In this document: in pieces, positions 12,815 through 24,514 of the stretch
Position numbering within the stretch: position 1 is the stretch's first letter
How the letters are laid out: each line of letters starts with the position of its first letter
From: Rhytidiadelphus loreus
Lineage: Eukaryota > Streptophyta > Bryopsida > Hypnales > Hylocomiaceae
Assembly: GCA_947034895.1 (NCBI GenBank)
Contig: OX344764.1
Span: 15,810,001 to 15,874,000, forward strand
Direction of reading: 5' to 3'
Length of the DNA: 64,000 nucleotides
Notes under the pieces: generated by a model
Told to the model about the DNA's origin: nothing
What the model saw: only the letters and a program-made list of their open reading frames with translations
Databases searched by the model: none
Program-made: the position numbers and the translations under genes

Positions 12815-14862
12815 TGTGAGCCCCAAATTCATCACTTGGGACTCTTTGTTTTCTTTTTTTTAGTTTATTACAAATTAAGGCATAAAGTACTACAAAAAGC
12901 CCCCAAAAGAGTGTAGAACCAAAATAGGTATGTCACGTACCAGTATAGCATTTGGTCATAAATAGCCTTTTATCCATAGATTATCCATGAAACCCACTTG
13001 TATATAGGTTAGAACCCGTAATTAGTGGAAAACAATAGGGCTACTGGGAACTTACCCAAAATAGCCCAAACCTAGTGCATGTGACCATGATAGGCTAAAT
13101 TAGTCTTAGGAGAGTTAGGGAGGTCCCCACGTAAATCTCCAAAGATAGGTTCTAGTTTCCCCATTCCACCGATGAAACATTAGGAATCCAAATTGTTAGC
13201 TTGCAAGTGTTACTTGTCCCAGACAGGCCGCATGGAGGAATCCACAGCCGCCGGATAGTGTTCTTGGATCTGGAACATGTCGGGGTGTCCACGGCAAAAC
13301 CCATTCGCCAAGATTCCCTCACATGTGAAAGATTCCCTGACTGCCGGTGATTCAACCGAAGTCAGTTTTCACCTCGCCACCAACTGTGTACCAAAATAGC
13401 CCAAGACTTGGCACGTGGCTTGGGGGACTCCATGAGAGGTTCCCCAAAAAGTCTCGGTTTTTTCTGATCTCCAAAGGATCTTTTTCCGAGCAGTCAACCG
13501 CCAAAGGCCACATTGGGAAATTCATGGAAAATACCCAGGCCGCGGTAAAATCTCACTAAAAATTAGACTAGCATCTTTTATGTTAATAACGCGCCCCGAC
13601 AAATTTCATGATGTTCCAATAGCGGGAAGCATCCGAAACTAACAACATTCCCCCAATTAATAATTACGGCAAGATCTTTGCGGGGTGGACCGGAGTCCTC
13701 GGAGCGTACGAAGTCGGAACGAAGACATCAAGGAGCCTTTTTTTACTCCCTAGAGCCTCCCCAACAACCCTAGCTAGTTACCCAAGCCAAAAGAGGTAAA
13801 CCCCAAAAGTTAGGTTTTTACCCTTTTAATTGGCTCCAGTTGGCACTAGTTTCCGATGGGTTTTTTGTGATAGAAATAGGGGGTAGGGAGTCCTTCAAAC
13901 TAATAATGGCATTTTGAAGCCATTGGCGCAATCCATTTGCAATTCCGAGCTAAACTCCAAAAGTTAGAAGTTAGGGCCAGCGTAAAACCCAAAATTAGGT
14001 GAAAATCTCAAATTTGGATGAAAATCCGGATGGATGAGGTTACTCGTCGAGGGGGGGAGTGGGCCCTTGGAAACCTATGAAAGGGGGCCCTTCTCTCTCC
14101 CAAAACACCCCCAATACTTGTTTTGGGTCCGTGGTTCCAAGTTATCTTGGAATTTTTGGCGTTTAGGCCAAAAAACCTCTACGGTGTTTTTGGAGCACTT
14201 TTGGCTCCCTTTGTTGTTCTATTTCAAGCTTTCTTTGAAGGTCCTTTTGGGTCCTTCTACCTTACTTTGCATCCTTGTTGTGAGTTAACGGATTTTTCCC
14301 TATACTTGTGTGACTTCTTATGCCTTGTACTAATCCTAAAGTCACCCCCCACCGTACCTTGGCGATGCCGCTTTGGGGGGCCTTTAGTGTATGATTTTTA
14401 CCCGTGATCCTTGACCTTGTGTGCATGTATGCCCCCGTATTAAGTCCTAACCAAAGTTGTCTTTTCCATTGTTGGTTGTGAGTGGGCCCACCCCCCGGGG
14501 AACGGCGAAGCTTTGAACCTGTAACCAGTCCCAGTTCTAAAGTGCATGTTAAAAAAGAAGCCTCAAACGGTGGAGCTTTGAACTCAGGGGTTTCGTAAGT
14601 CCTAAAGTTGGTGTTAAACCCAACCCTACGACGAAGATTCAAACCCCTAGGTACCTTCGTTCCAAAGTCTAGAGTCCGAGGTTTAGCGTCCGAGATTTAG
14701 CGTCCGAGATTAAGTCTAAGTTTTAGAGTCACCCCTTGTGAGCCGGCGTCCGTAAAACAAGAAACTACGCCAACCGCCGGAAAGGGAAAACCAAAAGTCC
14801 GATTTAGATTTGCTTGGGTGGGTTCCCTTAAGGAACCCAAAAAATAGATTTAGTTTGCTAAG

Positions 14863-15150
14863 GGGGTCGGGACAGGTCGCTGGAAAGGGCCCAGCAGGTC
14901 GCTGGGAAAGGCCAGCAAGTCGTTGGGAAGGGCCAGCAGGTCGCTGAAAGGGCCCAGCAGGTTGCTGAAAGGGCCCAGCAGGTCGTTGGGAAGGTCCAAC
15001 AGGTCGCTGGGAAGGGCCAGCAGGTCGCTGGGGAGTCGGAACAGTCGGGGTGAGTCCGGGGAGTCGGGACAGTTGAGGTGGGTCACTGGGGAGTCGGGAA
15101 GGTCGCTGGGCGGGCCAGCAGGTCGCAAGGGGAGTCGGGACAGTCGCTAA
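14863..15150. repeat. GC-rich ~20-bp minisatellite inside the LTR-like element
   Basis: Units resemble GGTCGCTGGGAAGGGCCAGCA with 19-21 bp spacing. Open proline-rich frames run through it on the minus strand purely because the unit lacks stops. I treat these as artefacts. Confidence 0.85.
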
Positions 15151-15782
15151 AGGTCCAGGGAGTCCAGAACTTGGGTCCAGGGAGTCCGAACTTGGGTCCA
15201 GGAAGTCCAAACTTGGGAAGGAAAGTTGGGATTAGGAGGGGGGATTAGGGGGAAGTTAAAGGGTTGAAGTCAAGGGATAAGAAAGGGGGGAGGTGTAACG
15301 GGGTCTAGCTGGGGCCTCCTAGTAGTGCAAAACAAAGAGGGGGGGGGGGAGAAAAGAGGGTGAACCGCTCCACGTGTCGTGACTTGCACATGCAACCAAA
15401 CGCTCTCACATCCCTCCAACAAGACAAGACAAACAATGGAGCGAGATTAGAGAGGGATATGACTAAGTAGGGGAGGAAGGAGAGAGAAGATCAATAGTAA
15501 AGTAGGCTTAGGGGTGTAAGGGAATCCCCAAAAGGGCCTCTCCAACCATTAGAGGAAGGATGAGAATGACGAGGAACATTACGATGTAAGAGGGGTGGTT
15601 AGAATTGCAAGGAGTTAGCGTCATAGCGTAAGACCCCCATTAAAGGGTGGGTGGGAATAGTACCAAGGCAAAAGAAAGGAGGGGATAAGGAGAAGGAAAA
15701 AATGCCTTAGGATACTAGAATGTAATATTTTTTTCTACAACTAAGCCGTAGGCAATTGACCACTTCAAAATACGTGTTAGCT

Positions 15783-15845
15783 ATGGAATACGAGCACGCG
15801 GCTGGAGGTATGGAGGAAAATGTCGCGCATGCCAACAACGATCAG
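15783..15845 (+). other. Possible short first exon within the LTR-like element
   Basis: An ATG opens 21 codons (MEYEHAAGGMEENVAHANN and two more) ending at CAG followed by GTGAGT, a near-consensus 5' splice site. It follows a purine-rich leader. No downstream exon can be assigned. It could be a spliced leader peptide of the parent element or chance. Confidence 0.25.
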
Positions 15846-16831
15846 GTGAGTCAGTAAACTAATCCCCGGTGCTTTTCTTTTAATTTACACTAAATTCTGT
15901 TAAGTAGTGATTAATTTTGATTAGCAAATAGGAATTAGGGAGGACCTTAAGTTTAGACATAGAAGTTTATCGATAGGATACTAGAAGTATTCAAACCCAT
16001 CTCATACATAGAAGTTGACCATAAAAGCAACCAAATTAGACTAAGATAGGAAAGGACTAGGAATTAGTAACCGTTAAGGTCAGAACTCAACCAAGAAGTA
16101 AACATTAGATTATGACAAAATAATCCAATTAGGAGTTAGGGTTAAATTAGCAAATCAAAATTGCCTTAGGTGATAAAGACTTAGGGTAGGAAGTACAAGA
16201 TAAATTAGATTAAAAGGTAAATGAAATTAGGAAAAAAGATCAATTAGATTAGAAGAGAAATTATATTAGAAGGTAAATTAAATTAGGGAAGAAGATAAAT
16301 TAAATTAGACGATAAGTTAAATTAGGGGAAGGAATCAATTAGATTAGAAGATAAAGTAGGATTAGCCTAAAAACCGAAGAGTTAAACTAAGGGTCTACTT
16401 TAAGTTGGAATTTAAGTTGAATCACGAGTTAAGGTTAGATAAAGAAGAACCATTGAGTTTAGGAATTCCGTTAGCCAACCACCTTAAGAAACTAAGCACA
16501 TTCAATTGACATAGGAAATCATGGATGGAACTTAGGCATCCCCCATCAGTATTAGGAAGGGTTAATTAGCCTTAGATTCCCATAGATTAGGATAGATTCG
16601 GTAGTAGTCCGTATAGGTTACCGTTAGGGGACGGTTAGCCCGGACTATTTCCTCGCCAATCGGGGCAACTCCGTTGTCACCTGTGGAAATTAGGAACTTA
16701 GGAAAAAAGATCCATTGCTTGGAAGGCACAATAGACCTACGCTTAGTCACCCGTTAGGTTAGAATTTAGTTAACCCCTAGAACCTGGTTGTGTCCGATTA
16801 ATTACCAAGGGTGGGTAATTAAGCGCCCACA

Positions 16832-17512
16832 ATACCCACACCTCCTAATTCCTAGACTGTAGAGTTTAGAGTTTTAGGATCCCATTACACAAATTAAAGG
16901 GTGGAGTCCAATGATTGAATATTTGAAATTGTAAACAATTTGGGTAATGCTTCATTTCATTCCCAAAGACCCAAACCGCTTTGCTATCCCATACTCAAAA
17001 TAAACCATTGCCCTTGAATTAAAAAACCACTTGACTAGTATTTCATTTCAATACCCACCCCTCCTAAGTCCTAGACTTTAGAGTTTAGAGTTTTAGGATC
17101 CCATTACACAAATTAAAGGGTGGAGTCCAATGATTGAATATTTGAAATCGTAAACAATTTGGGTAATGCTTCATTTCATTCCCAAAGACCCAAACCGCTT
17201 TGCGAGCTGCTTTGCTATCCCATACACAAAATAAACCATTGCCCTTGAATTAAAAAATCACTTAACTAGTATTTCATTTCAATACCCACCCCTCCTAAGT
17301 CCTAGACTTTAGAGTTTAGAGTTCTAGGATCCCATTACACAAATTAAAGGGTAGAATCTAATGATTGAATATTTGAAATCATAAACAATTTGGGTAATGC
17401 TTCATTTCATTCCCAAAGACCCAAATTGCTTTGCTATCCCCATATGCAAAATAAACCATTGCCCTTGAATTAAAAAGTTACTTGACTAGTATTTCATTTC
17501 AATACCCACCCC
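16832..17512 (+). repeat. 220-bp tandem array, right half
   Basis: Units start at about 16833, 17052 and 17283, with the next phase point at 17503; the second carries an ~11-bp insertion near 17205. The sequence continues the array interrupted at 12814, so the full array held about five units before the 4-kb insertion. Confidence 0.9.
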
Positions 17513-17513
17513 T

Positions 17514-18150
17514 TTTATTTTTCCCATTACAAGAATTTGTTGTTAAAGTCTTTAAGACCTAAATCCTTGTAGCCTTTTTATCCGGAAAAAAAACCTTCAA
17601 GCATATTTTAAAGCATTATAATTTGTATTTGATTTAAATCTGAAACCTTGTAGCTTCGTATTGAAAAAACGAAGACTTAAACCAAAACCTTGAGAAGTAT
17701 ACATTGGTAATGGTTTGATTTGTAAACTTCAAATCCAAAATCACAAATACCTTTTCTTTAGAAGCATAAAATATAAACCCTTGAACTTGAATTAAAAAAA
17801 ACATGTACCTTGACTTTCATTAGGACTCCAAATCCTTTGGGATTTTTTTCATACAAATTTTGTCCTTCTTGTTTGGAAGTTCAATTTCATTTTCTAATTT
17901 TTTTTTGGTTTCTAACTTTACATGGGTTCTACTTCTCAAGTGCTTGATGAAGGCAAGAAATTGAAGTCCGGCCTCAAGAAAGAAGTGACATGCTTCAATA
18001 CGTTGTCTTTGAACTCAAAAAGTGATTGGACCTCTTAATGTAGCCATTGACTTGAAGATATTCCCCGTGCTCAAATTGAGGGTTGACTACATTAATTGGT
18101 TCTCCTTCCTTTATGGGAAGGAAGAATCCCATAACTAAATTCATACCAAA
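17514..18150 (+). repeat. ~600-bp internal module, diverged copy 2
   Basis: It keeps the closing landmarks of the other two modules, including GAACTCAAAAAGTGATTGGA and GGAAGGAAGAATCCCATAAC, but is more diverged in its first half. Non-coding. Confidence 0.6.
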
Positions 18151-18429
18151 GTTTAGTGTGGGACCTCCACGGCATTATAAACTTGTTTTTGAAGGGATTT
18201 CCAAACCCTTATAACCCGTACTTACAACTTGAAGCCCTTGAACTACAAGTACATAACATTTAACTTGTATTTGATTTGAATTTTAAATACTTGCAGCAAC
18301 AATTTATTAACACCATAAAGCCTTCAAGTCTTCAACTATAACTAAACAAAACATAACTTCTATTTGATTTGAAATCCAAACCCTTGTAGCATCTAGTAAC
18401 AAGACTAAAGCTTTGAACTTACTTCCAAA

Positions 18430-19045
18430 CCACTTGCATTTTGTTTCCTTTCCAAATCCTTGTAGACTCTATTTTCAAAAATAAACCCTTCAACTACATT
18501 TGAATACATTGTAATACATTAATGATGTGAATTCCAAACCCTTGTAGCCCCTATTACCAAAAATAAACCCATCGAATTAGAAGTCTACAAAATATAACTT
18601 GTGTTTGATTTGTTTTTTGAACTCTGAACCCTTTTGGTTTCTATTTGGAGAATTAAAAAATGCATCTTTCAACTTGAATTTTTTTAAATGTGTACCTTGT
18701 CTTCCGTTAGAAATCCAAAAACTTCTAGCATCCAATTCATTTTTTTTTGGGCAAGTGTACAAGTTAATTTTCATTTTCTGAAATCTACTTTTTTATAGGT
18801 GGGAACTAGTTCTCAAGTCTTTGGGGAAGCCAAGAAGGCCAAGTGAGGCACAAGAAAGGAGCCACATCCTTCCATGAATTGTCTTTGAACTCAAAAAGTA
18901 GTTGGACCTCTTCATGCAGCCATTGACTTGTTAATATTCCCCAAGCTCAAATTAAAGGCTGACTACATTAATGGTTTCCCCTTCTCCATAGGAAGGAGGA
19001 ATCCCATGCCAATTTCAAATGTGAAGCTGAACTTCAACCCCCCTT
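18430..19045 (+). repeat. ~600-bp internal module, copy 3
   Basis: Close direct repeat of 11390-12060. It leads directly into the GC-rich right end of the hAT-like element, as copy 1 leads into a GC-rich segment at 12060-12150. Confidence 0.8.
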
Positions 19046-19059
19046 CGTTGTCCTCCATC

Positions 19060-19235
19060 ATGTCCGCGCCCTGACAAGAAGTCCCCGCCTCTACGTCCGC
19101 GCCCTGACAAGAAGTCCCCGCCCCTACGTCCCCGCCCTGACCAGAAGTCCTCGCCCTGACTAGAAGTCCCCGCTCTGACAAGAAGTCCACGCCCTGACAA
19201 CAAGTCCCTGCCCTGGCTTTCATGTCCGCGCCTTG
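19060..19235. repeat. GC-rich ~20-bp minisatellite at the right end of the hAT-like element
   Basis: Units read GTCCGCGCCCTGACAAGAA with variants, in direct order. A related GGGGCGGGGACGTC segment sits after module copy 1 near 12090-12120. Minus-strand open frames through it are repeat artefacts. Confidence 0.8.
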
Positions 19236-19410
19236 ATTCCAACGTGGACAGCCACGCTGGAAGCGACTTTTTACTTGGAAAATTTCCATAGCTTCAAAAA
19301 TGAATGGTGTCCGGAGTGTCCGGACCGTCCGTCCGTCTGGTCCGGTTCGCTCGTCTGTCCGTCCCGTCTGATCACTCCGACCCGTCCAGTATGACAACCC
19401 TAATTGATAG

Positions 19411-20703
19411 GACTGGATGTAATGATTACGACAATCACTACCAATATTGTTAGCTGCAAAATCTCAACCTTGCAATCCTTGACATCTGCGAAACATTGAA
19501 GCCCATTGCATCACAATAGGTATTGGCTGTGATCAAAGACTGTGATGAACTAGAAATTCAACCTCCCCATTGGTGATGCTTTGGGAGGTCCTCAACTTGA
19601 GGTTGATGTTTCTGCACTACTTGCACATTCTACTACCTAAGTTAGTGGTTTCAAATTGATGTCTGCTCTAGGGGATCATATATGGAGTGCTCACTCTGGG
19701 CCTTCAACTCTAGCTCATTTACCTTGGCTCAAGGATAATTGACATTAGGAAGAATATGATGCCATAATGAGGCTTGGAGAAAAAAAATTGCTCAATTTCT
19801 AACCACTGTACCTACCCATCAAAAAGAGTGCACAATCTATCTGGCCAATCATTATCCAACGAGGTTGTTCATCCATGTATATTTTGCCACCTCATTTTTA
19901 AACAATTCCTAGCAAACCAAATCTTTGTTCATATCATTATTCTTGTCCTTTCATTTTAGTTTGCTCAAGAGTTTGCTTCAATATTACAAAGTATTTGCAG
20001 AGTATTTCATCAAGTTTGGAATTAGTAAAAATTAAAGAAGTGTAGATTATAGTTTGATCTATTCACAATGTATAGGCAAACCTATTTTTGAGAAGCACAA
20101 AACTAAAAATGGTCTTAGAAACTTCATTAGGTATCAATGTGTTATTCATCACACAATAATGAAGGTAGTGATCAACATCATATTTCCATCATTCATGAAA
20201 ATAGATCACCCTATCTTGCACAAATGGGTCCCTCTTCTAAAATAGGTTGTAACTTATACTCCCTCTCTTCCAAAATAAATCTAGGGATTCCTAGAAATGG
20301 CTAGATTAGGGCATGAGTGGCTCCTATTTTCAAGGGATTTTGTAGTTATTATAGCTTCTTCTAAACCCCATTAGGTATGAAAGAATGGAAGTCAACAATG
20401 AAGCGGCACATATTGAAATCAAGTGGTGAATCAATAGATTTTTGCACTTTTGGAAATTGCTCCAATGGTATTCATTTTGATCATTCTCCAAGCAACATTG
20501 GTGCAATGATGTCTATTAACATCCTCTATATTCAATTCCGACAATGTCCTATGATTCAAGTCCAAGAAATTCTCAACAAGAGATTTGGTAGTATTTAGCA
20601 GTTTTGGTATAGTTGTGGGTTGAATTCTTTGTCTTTGATTGGTTAAATGTTGCGTTTCAATTCCCTTTATAAGAATTGAATTGCTATATAGTCTTTGGAG
20701 TGT
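19411..20703. other. Right part of the split relic and flanking sequence
   Basis: Coding-like stretches resume right after the duplicated target, for example an open run around 19450-19560 and 20377-20598 (+). Stops are frequent and no family is recognised. It may be the continuation of the relic that ends at 8262. Confidence 0.3.
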
Positions 20704-20708
20704 GGTAT

Positions 20709-22990
20709 TGTGGGCGTTTATTTACCCATTCTTGGTAAATCGGCAAACACAACCAGGTTCTAATCCTATGTTAGTTTTCTTCTCTAATGGGTGTTTAAGC
20801 GTCAATCCATTGTGCCTTCCAAGCAATGGATCTTTTTTGCTAGTGCTCTAATCGCGACTCTCTAATCGTGGTTCTAAATGACTCTTAGGTTGACTATCCT
20901 GCTATGTTATGTTTTGTGTTCCCTATTTCTAAAGTTTACTCTATTGTCCTAAGGTAGAAGATCATCTCATGCCACTTCTAAAAACCTAAGGCTCGTTCAA
21001 ATGGGACTCTCTAATAACTCGCTATGGGCGGATGAATCATTGGCCACTTGGCTATCAAACTTCATCCATGGTTTTCTATAGGCTTCTAATTCCAATTGAA
21101 GGCAAAATTTGACCTACAAACCTGACTCTAAGGGTTCTAACTAAATCCTAAGTTTCGACTTGGTTGGATGAACACTTCCAAGTTTCATCTGTTTTGGGCT
21201 TGAAACTTCATCCACCAATATCTCGGTCGTTTTAACTCCGATTCCTACGTGTATTATGTTTTTGGAAACCTCTCGGGGTCTACTCTAAGCCTATTCACTC
21301 AAATCTGACCTGAATTGGGACCTAGTGACATCTAGCTCTCGGCCTACATACGGCCTTGGCCCCTACTGGTTGGAATGTTGGGGGGATAGTTAGGAGTTTA
21401 CCCCGGCGTGGAAGTCCATGCCCAAGCTTGTCAAATTCCCCCCTTCCTCCATGGTGAGCAGTGAAGGGGCACCCCCCCCTAAGTTAGCGAGAGTGGGTCT
21501 CGATCTTTGTGGCCGAAAGATAAACCTTCTTCCTCGAAGGGATTTCTTTACCTTCCTTCCTTCCTTCTCCTCAATCCACATGTCCCATTAAAGGGGGTTG
21601 GTTGGATTGTCCTTCACTTGCTTTAGAAAGTCAAAGTGCCGGTTAACTATCACTTACGCCCGGAAGAAAATACTGTGCGCATAAGTTTATCCTAATGGTG
21701 GAAGGGATTCCCCCCTTATCTCTACTATGGTCCTTCCCTCCTATCTAAGCCTCCATCACCTCCTTCCTTCTCCCATTCGAAGGTGATTGCTTGTGGTTGT
21801 GATGCAGGAAGTAGTGGCATTGCTATGGCGTTGGGCGCGGCTTCTTACTCGTCTTTGAGCTCTTGGTCTTGGCTAGCTTCCTAGTTACTCTATGCTCATA
21901 GGCGAGCTCTTGTATTATTCTTTCTATCCTACGCCCCCTCTTTTTTTCTATCTCCTCCTTAGTTTTCCTCTACCCCTAGTCCACTCTATTTCTTAATTTA
22001 GGGCTGCCCTGGCTTAGCGAGCTGGACTCCAATCTCGCAACTGAAAATCCAACCCTGGCAACTGGAGACCCCAACCCCGCAGCTAAAATCCAACCCCAGC
22101 AACTGGAGACCCTGACCCCTTGACTGCAGACCCCAACCCCGGTAGCTAGACCCTTCTCCGGCAGTTGAAGCCCCGACCCCAGCGTTGGACCCCTCCCCGG
22201 CAACTAAAACCCCAACCCCGCGACTAGAGACCCCAACCCCGCGATTAGAACCTCAACCCCCGTGACTGAGACCCCAACCGTGGCAGTGACTGGACCCTGA
22301 TCCTACGACTGGAGACCCCAACTCCGCGATTGGAACCCCGACCCTGTGACTGGACCTTGATCCCGCGACCGAATTCCAACCCTGTGATTGCGACCCCAAT
22401 CCCAGCAGCTAGACCCTGTCCGTGACTGAGACCCAACCCTGTGACCGAAAACCCAACTATCGGTTTGGATTTAGCAAAAACAACAACGGGCTATCAACTA
22501 AACTTTGACGATGACTAGACTTCCCTAAACTTGAGTGACCATTTTCGAAGCTAAACTTTGAATAGTTTCCAAATGTTTTGGAGACTAAACTTTGGAACTA
22601 ACCAAGGGAAAAGTGCAAGGCTTCGCCGTCAATTTGGTTTTAACACCAAATTTAGGATTGTCGTCCCCTATCGAGGTTCAAAGCTCCGCCGTTTGGTGAA
22701 CTTTTAACACACAATTTAGGACTGAACTTGGACAAGGAAAGGTGGGGTTTGGTTGCCCCGAGGGGAACTACTCCACTCTTTTCCAAACACAGACGGAAAG
22801 ACTTGGTTAAATGCAAAATAAGAGATTCGGTTAGTAATAGAAGTGTAGAGATCACGTGGTTAGTAAAAGGAAGGTTAGTATAACATGGAAGACATAAAAC
22901 TAGAGGCCCCCCAAAGCGGCATCGCCAAGGTACGGTGGAGGGTGGCTCTAGGGTTAGTACGAGACACACAAAAAGGACGATTGAAGACAC
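20709..22990 (-). mobile_element. Inverted, diverged relative of the 4-kb LTR-like element
   Basis: From 20709 the plus strand reads TGTGGGCG and then CAACCAGGTTCTA, matching the reverse complement of the last ~150 bp of 12815-16831, including CCTTCCAAGCAATGGATC. Farther in, two GGCGAAGC/GGCGGAGC motifs (22620-22690) and the block around GGCATCGCCAAGGTACGG (22910-22945) match 14503-14585 and 14350-14380 in the same relative order. The base pairs GGTAT precede the end at 20704-20708. The opposite end was not found, so the upper boundary is where recognisable similarity stops. Confidence 0.65.
21990..22440. repeat. ~20-bp CCCCAACC minisatellite
   Basis: Units resemble GACCCCAACCCCGCGACTGGA, degenerate in sequence and spacing. 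It occupies the same place in this inverted LTR relative as the GC-rich array at 14863-15150 does in the other copy, but with an unrelated unit. Confidence 0.75.
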
Positions 22991-24510
22991 TTGGATAGAA
23001 ATAAGGCTTTGTAGAATAGGTATTTTAGCTAATTAAAGAAAACACCTAGTAGTAAATTAAATTCGTTCCTAGGGAGAAATTCAAATAGGATTTATACAAA
23101 CTAGTAGATAAAAATCAAACCGGGAGCACAACTTAAAGACTAAAAACTTCAATCCTCACCATTTATATCTAATTTCAAATCTACCCTCCACTCTTAATGG
23201 CCACAAGGGTAAGAATATTTTAGCTCTTATTCGGCTCTTTTATAATTCTTTTATTTATTCCAGTTTATGTTCTTTTTACAACTTGGCTTGATCCATATTC
23301 AGCGCCACATGAATCCATCAACTCCCAACCCAGTCCGCAATCTTTACAGCAAATCTTTTAGCAATCCTCCAATTTGTGACATCTCACCAACTTGGTAATA
23401 ATTTTATACTTCTATCACACTCAACATACACGGCTTCCTTTCCTCTCTGTTTCTTTTATTTAAATATGTTCATCATGACACTACAACGACACTGACAACC
23501 CACTTGGAACCATATTACAGATTTTGTTTAATAACACACACACAACTTGGATATAAACTTAACACAGATTAAACACACAACCACATACTCATAATTTTCA
23601 ACTCGGACAAACCAATCTCCATTTCATACAAATTCATCATTCACACACAGCTCACACATACACCAATTTAGACAAAAGATTTCCATTATATTAAATGCCA
23701 AATTGACGATCAGATCATCGTTAATAATATTCATGAGATATATAACCTAATAGTTCAAATATTTTAAAATAATACTACAACTAGGATTAAAACTGATTCT
23801 ATTAATTTGCACATTCAATTCGCATTCTTAATCCTATTGGATTTTTAACTTCAGCACATCTCTTTCTCTGGACCACCGATTAGGATTATAATCTCTCATT
23901 AAGTTCACTTATTCCATTCATCATTTAATCTCCCAATTGGACTGAATCACAAATTGTAAAGACTGATGCAAGCTAATTCCAAGTTTCACACACAAACTCT
24001 AACTCACAAAATTTTCCTTTGAAATCAATCACGTCAATCGATTAGGATCAAACTTACACTCACACGTAAATCACTCACAGCAACATTCCCAATTAGACTT
24101 AAACTCTAAAACACAAACACCCACTTGAAAACAAAAATCAACAAAAATTACGCAGCAGGATTCGCTGGTACTCGCACTGCTTTTCACTCAACAGCCGGTG
24201 CCCAAAAATGGAAAACAACACAGACCAAATAGGCCACGGAACAGGAAACCACCCTCAACTGATTCAACTGACTCCGATTGGTGACTGAACAAATCCCAAA
24301 TTGGCAGCTACCATTTACTGTTCATAGTCAGAATCTCACCCTACTTGGCCTATTAACTTCAAATCTAACCATCTTGCTATTAGGCCGCATTTACACTCCA
24401 GCTAGTCAACAACTCCCAATTGGCTCACCATTTCTAAATTAAAAGGTTAAACACAGCAATCCACATCACCAATTTGGAATTCCGTTAATACCATTTAATT
24501 TTTCATTCTA
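22991..24510. other. G-poor, A/C/T-rich non-coding stretch
   Basis: On the plus strand this region is strikingly poor in G and carries many ACACAC/CACAACT words. No gene is visible. It may be the interior of the inverted element at 20709-22990, since the 4-kb element has an A/G/T-rich, C-poor tract of the complementary kind at 15870-16500. Confidence 0.4.
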
Positions 24511-24514
24511 CAAG

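Larger units (their letters stand above)
12815..16831 (+). mobile_element. 4.0-kb TG...CA element, probably a long solo LTR
   Basis: It starts TGTGAGCCCC and ends GCGCCCACA. ATACC lies directly outside both ends (12810-12814 and 16832-16836), giving the 5-bp duplication and TG...CA termini of an LTR retrotransposon insertion. It splits a 220-bp tandem repeat cleanly. No gag or pol coding and no internal direct repeat of its own ends were found, so a very long solo LTR is the simplest reading; a large non-coding LTR derivative (LARD-like) is the alternative. Its last bases recur inverted at 20709, and internal blocks recur near 22620-22990 and 24515-25040. It contains a GC-rich minisatellite, a purine-rich stretch and one possible short exon. 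Confidence 0.7.
8271..19402. mobile_element. 11.1-kb non-autonomous hAT-like element containing nested repeats
   Basis: The left end is CAGGGTTGTCATACCG. The right end, reverse-complemented, is TAGGGTTGTCATACTGG. ATTGATAG lies immediately outside both ends (8263-8270 and 19403-19410). An 8-bp duplication with YAGGG termini is characteristic of the hAT superfamily. Both subterminal regions are packed with CGTCCG/GTCCGG motifs, plausible transposase-binding repeats. I found no transposase (no BED finger, no hAT dimerisation region). The cargo comprises three ~600-bp modules, a 23-bp and a 220-bp tandem array, a GC-rich minisatellite, and a later 4.0-kb TG...CA insertion at 12815-16831; without that it is about 7.1 kb. 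The 5' end of a second copy lies at 63187-64000. Confidence 0.8.

Noticed and set aside
14716..15210. Open frame encoding a proline-rich 164-aa protein, minus strand
   Set aside because: It runs through a ~20-bp minisatellite whose unit lacks stops; two other frames are also open with the same periodicity.
18963..19397. Gly/Arg-rich open frame, minus strand
   Set aside because: Covers a GC-rich minisatellite and the hAT-like right end; repetitive by construction.
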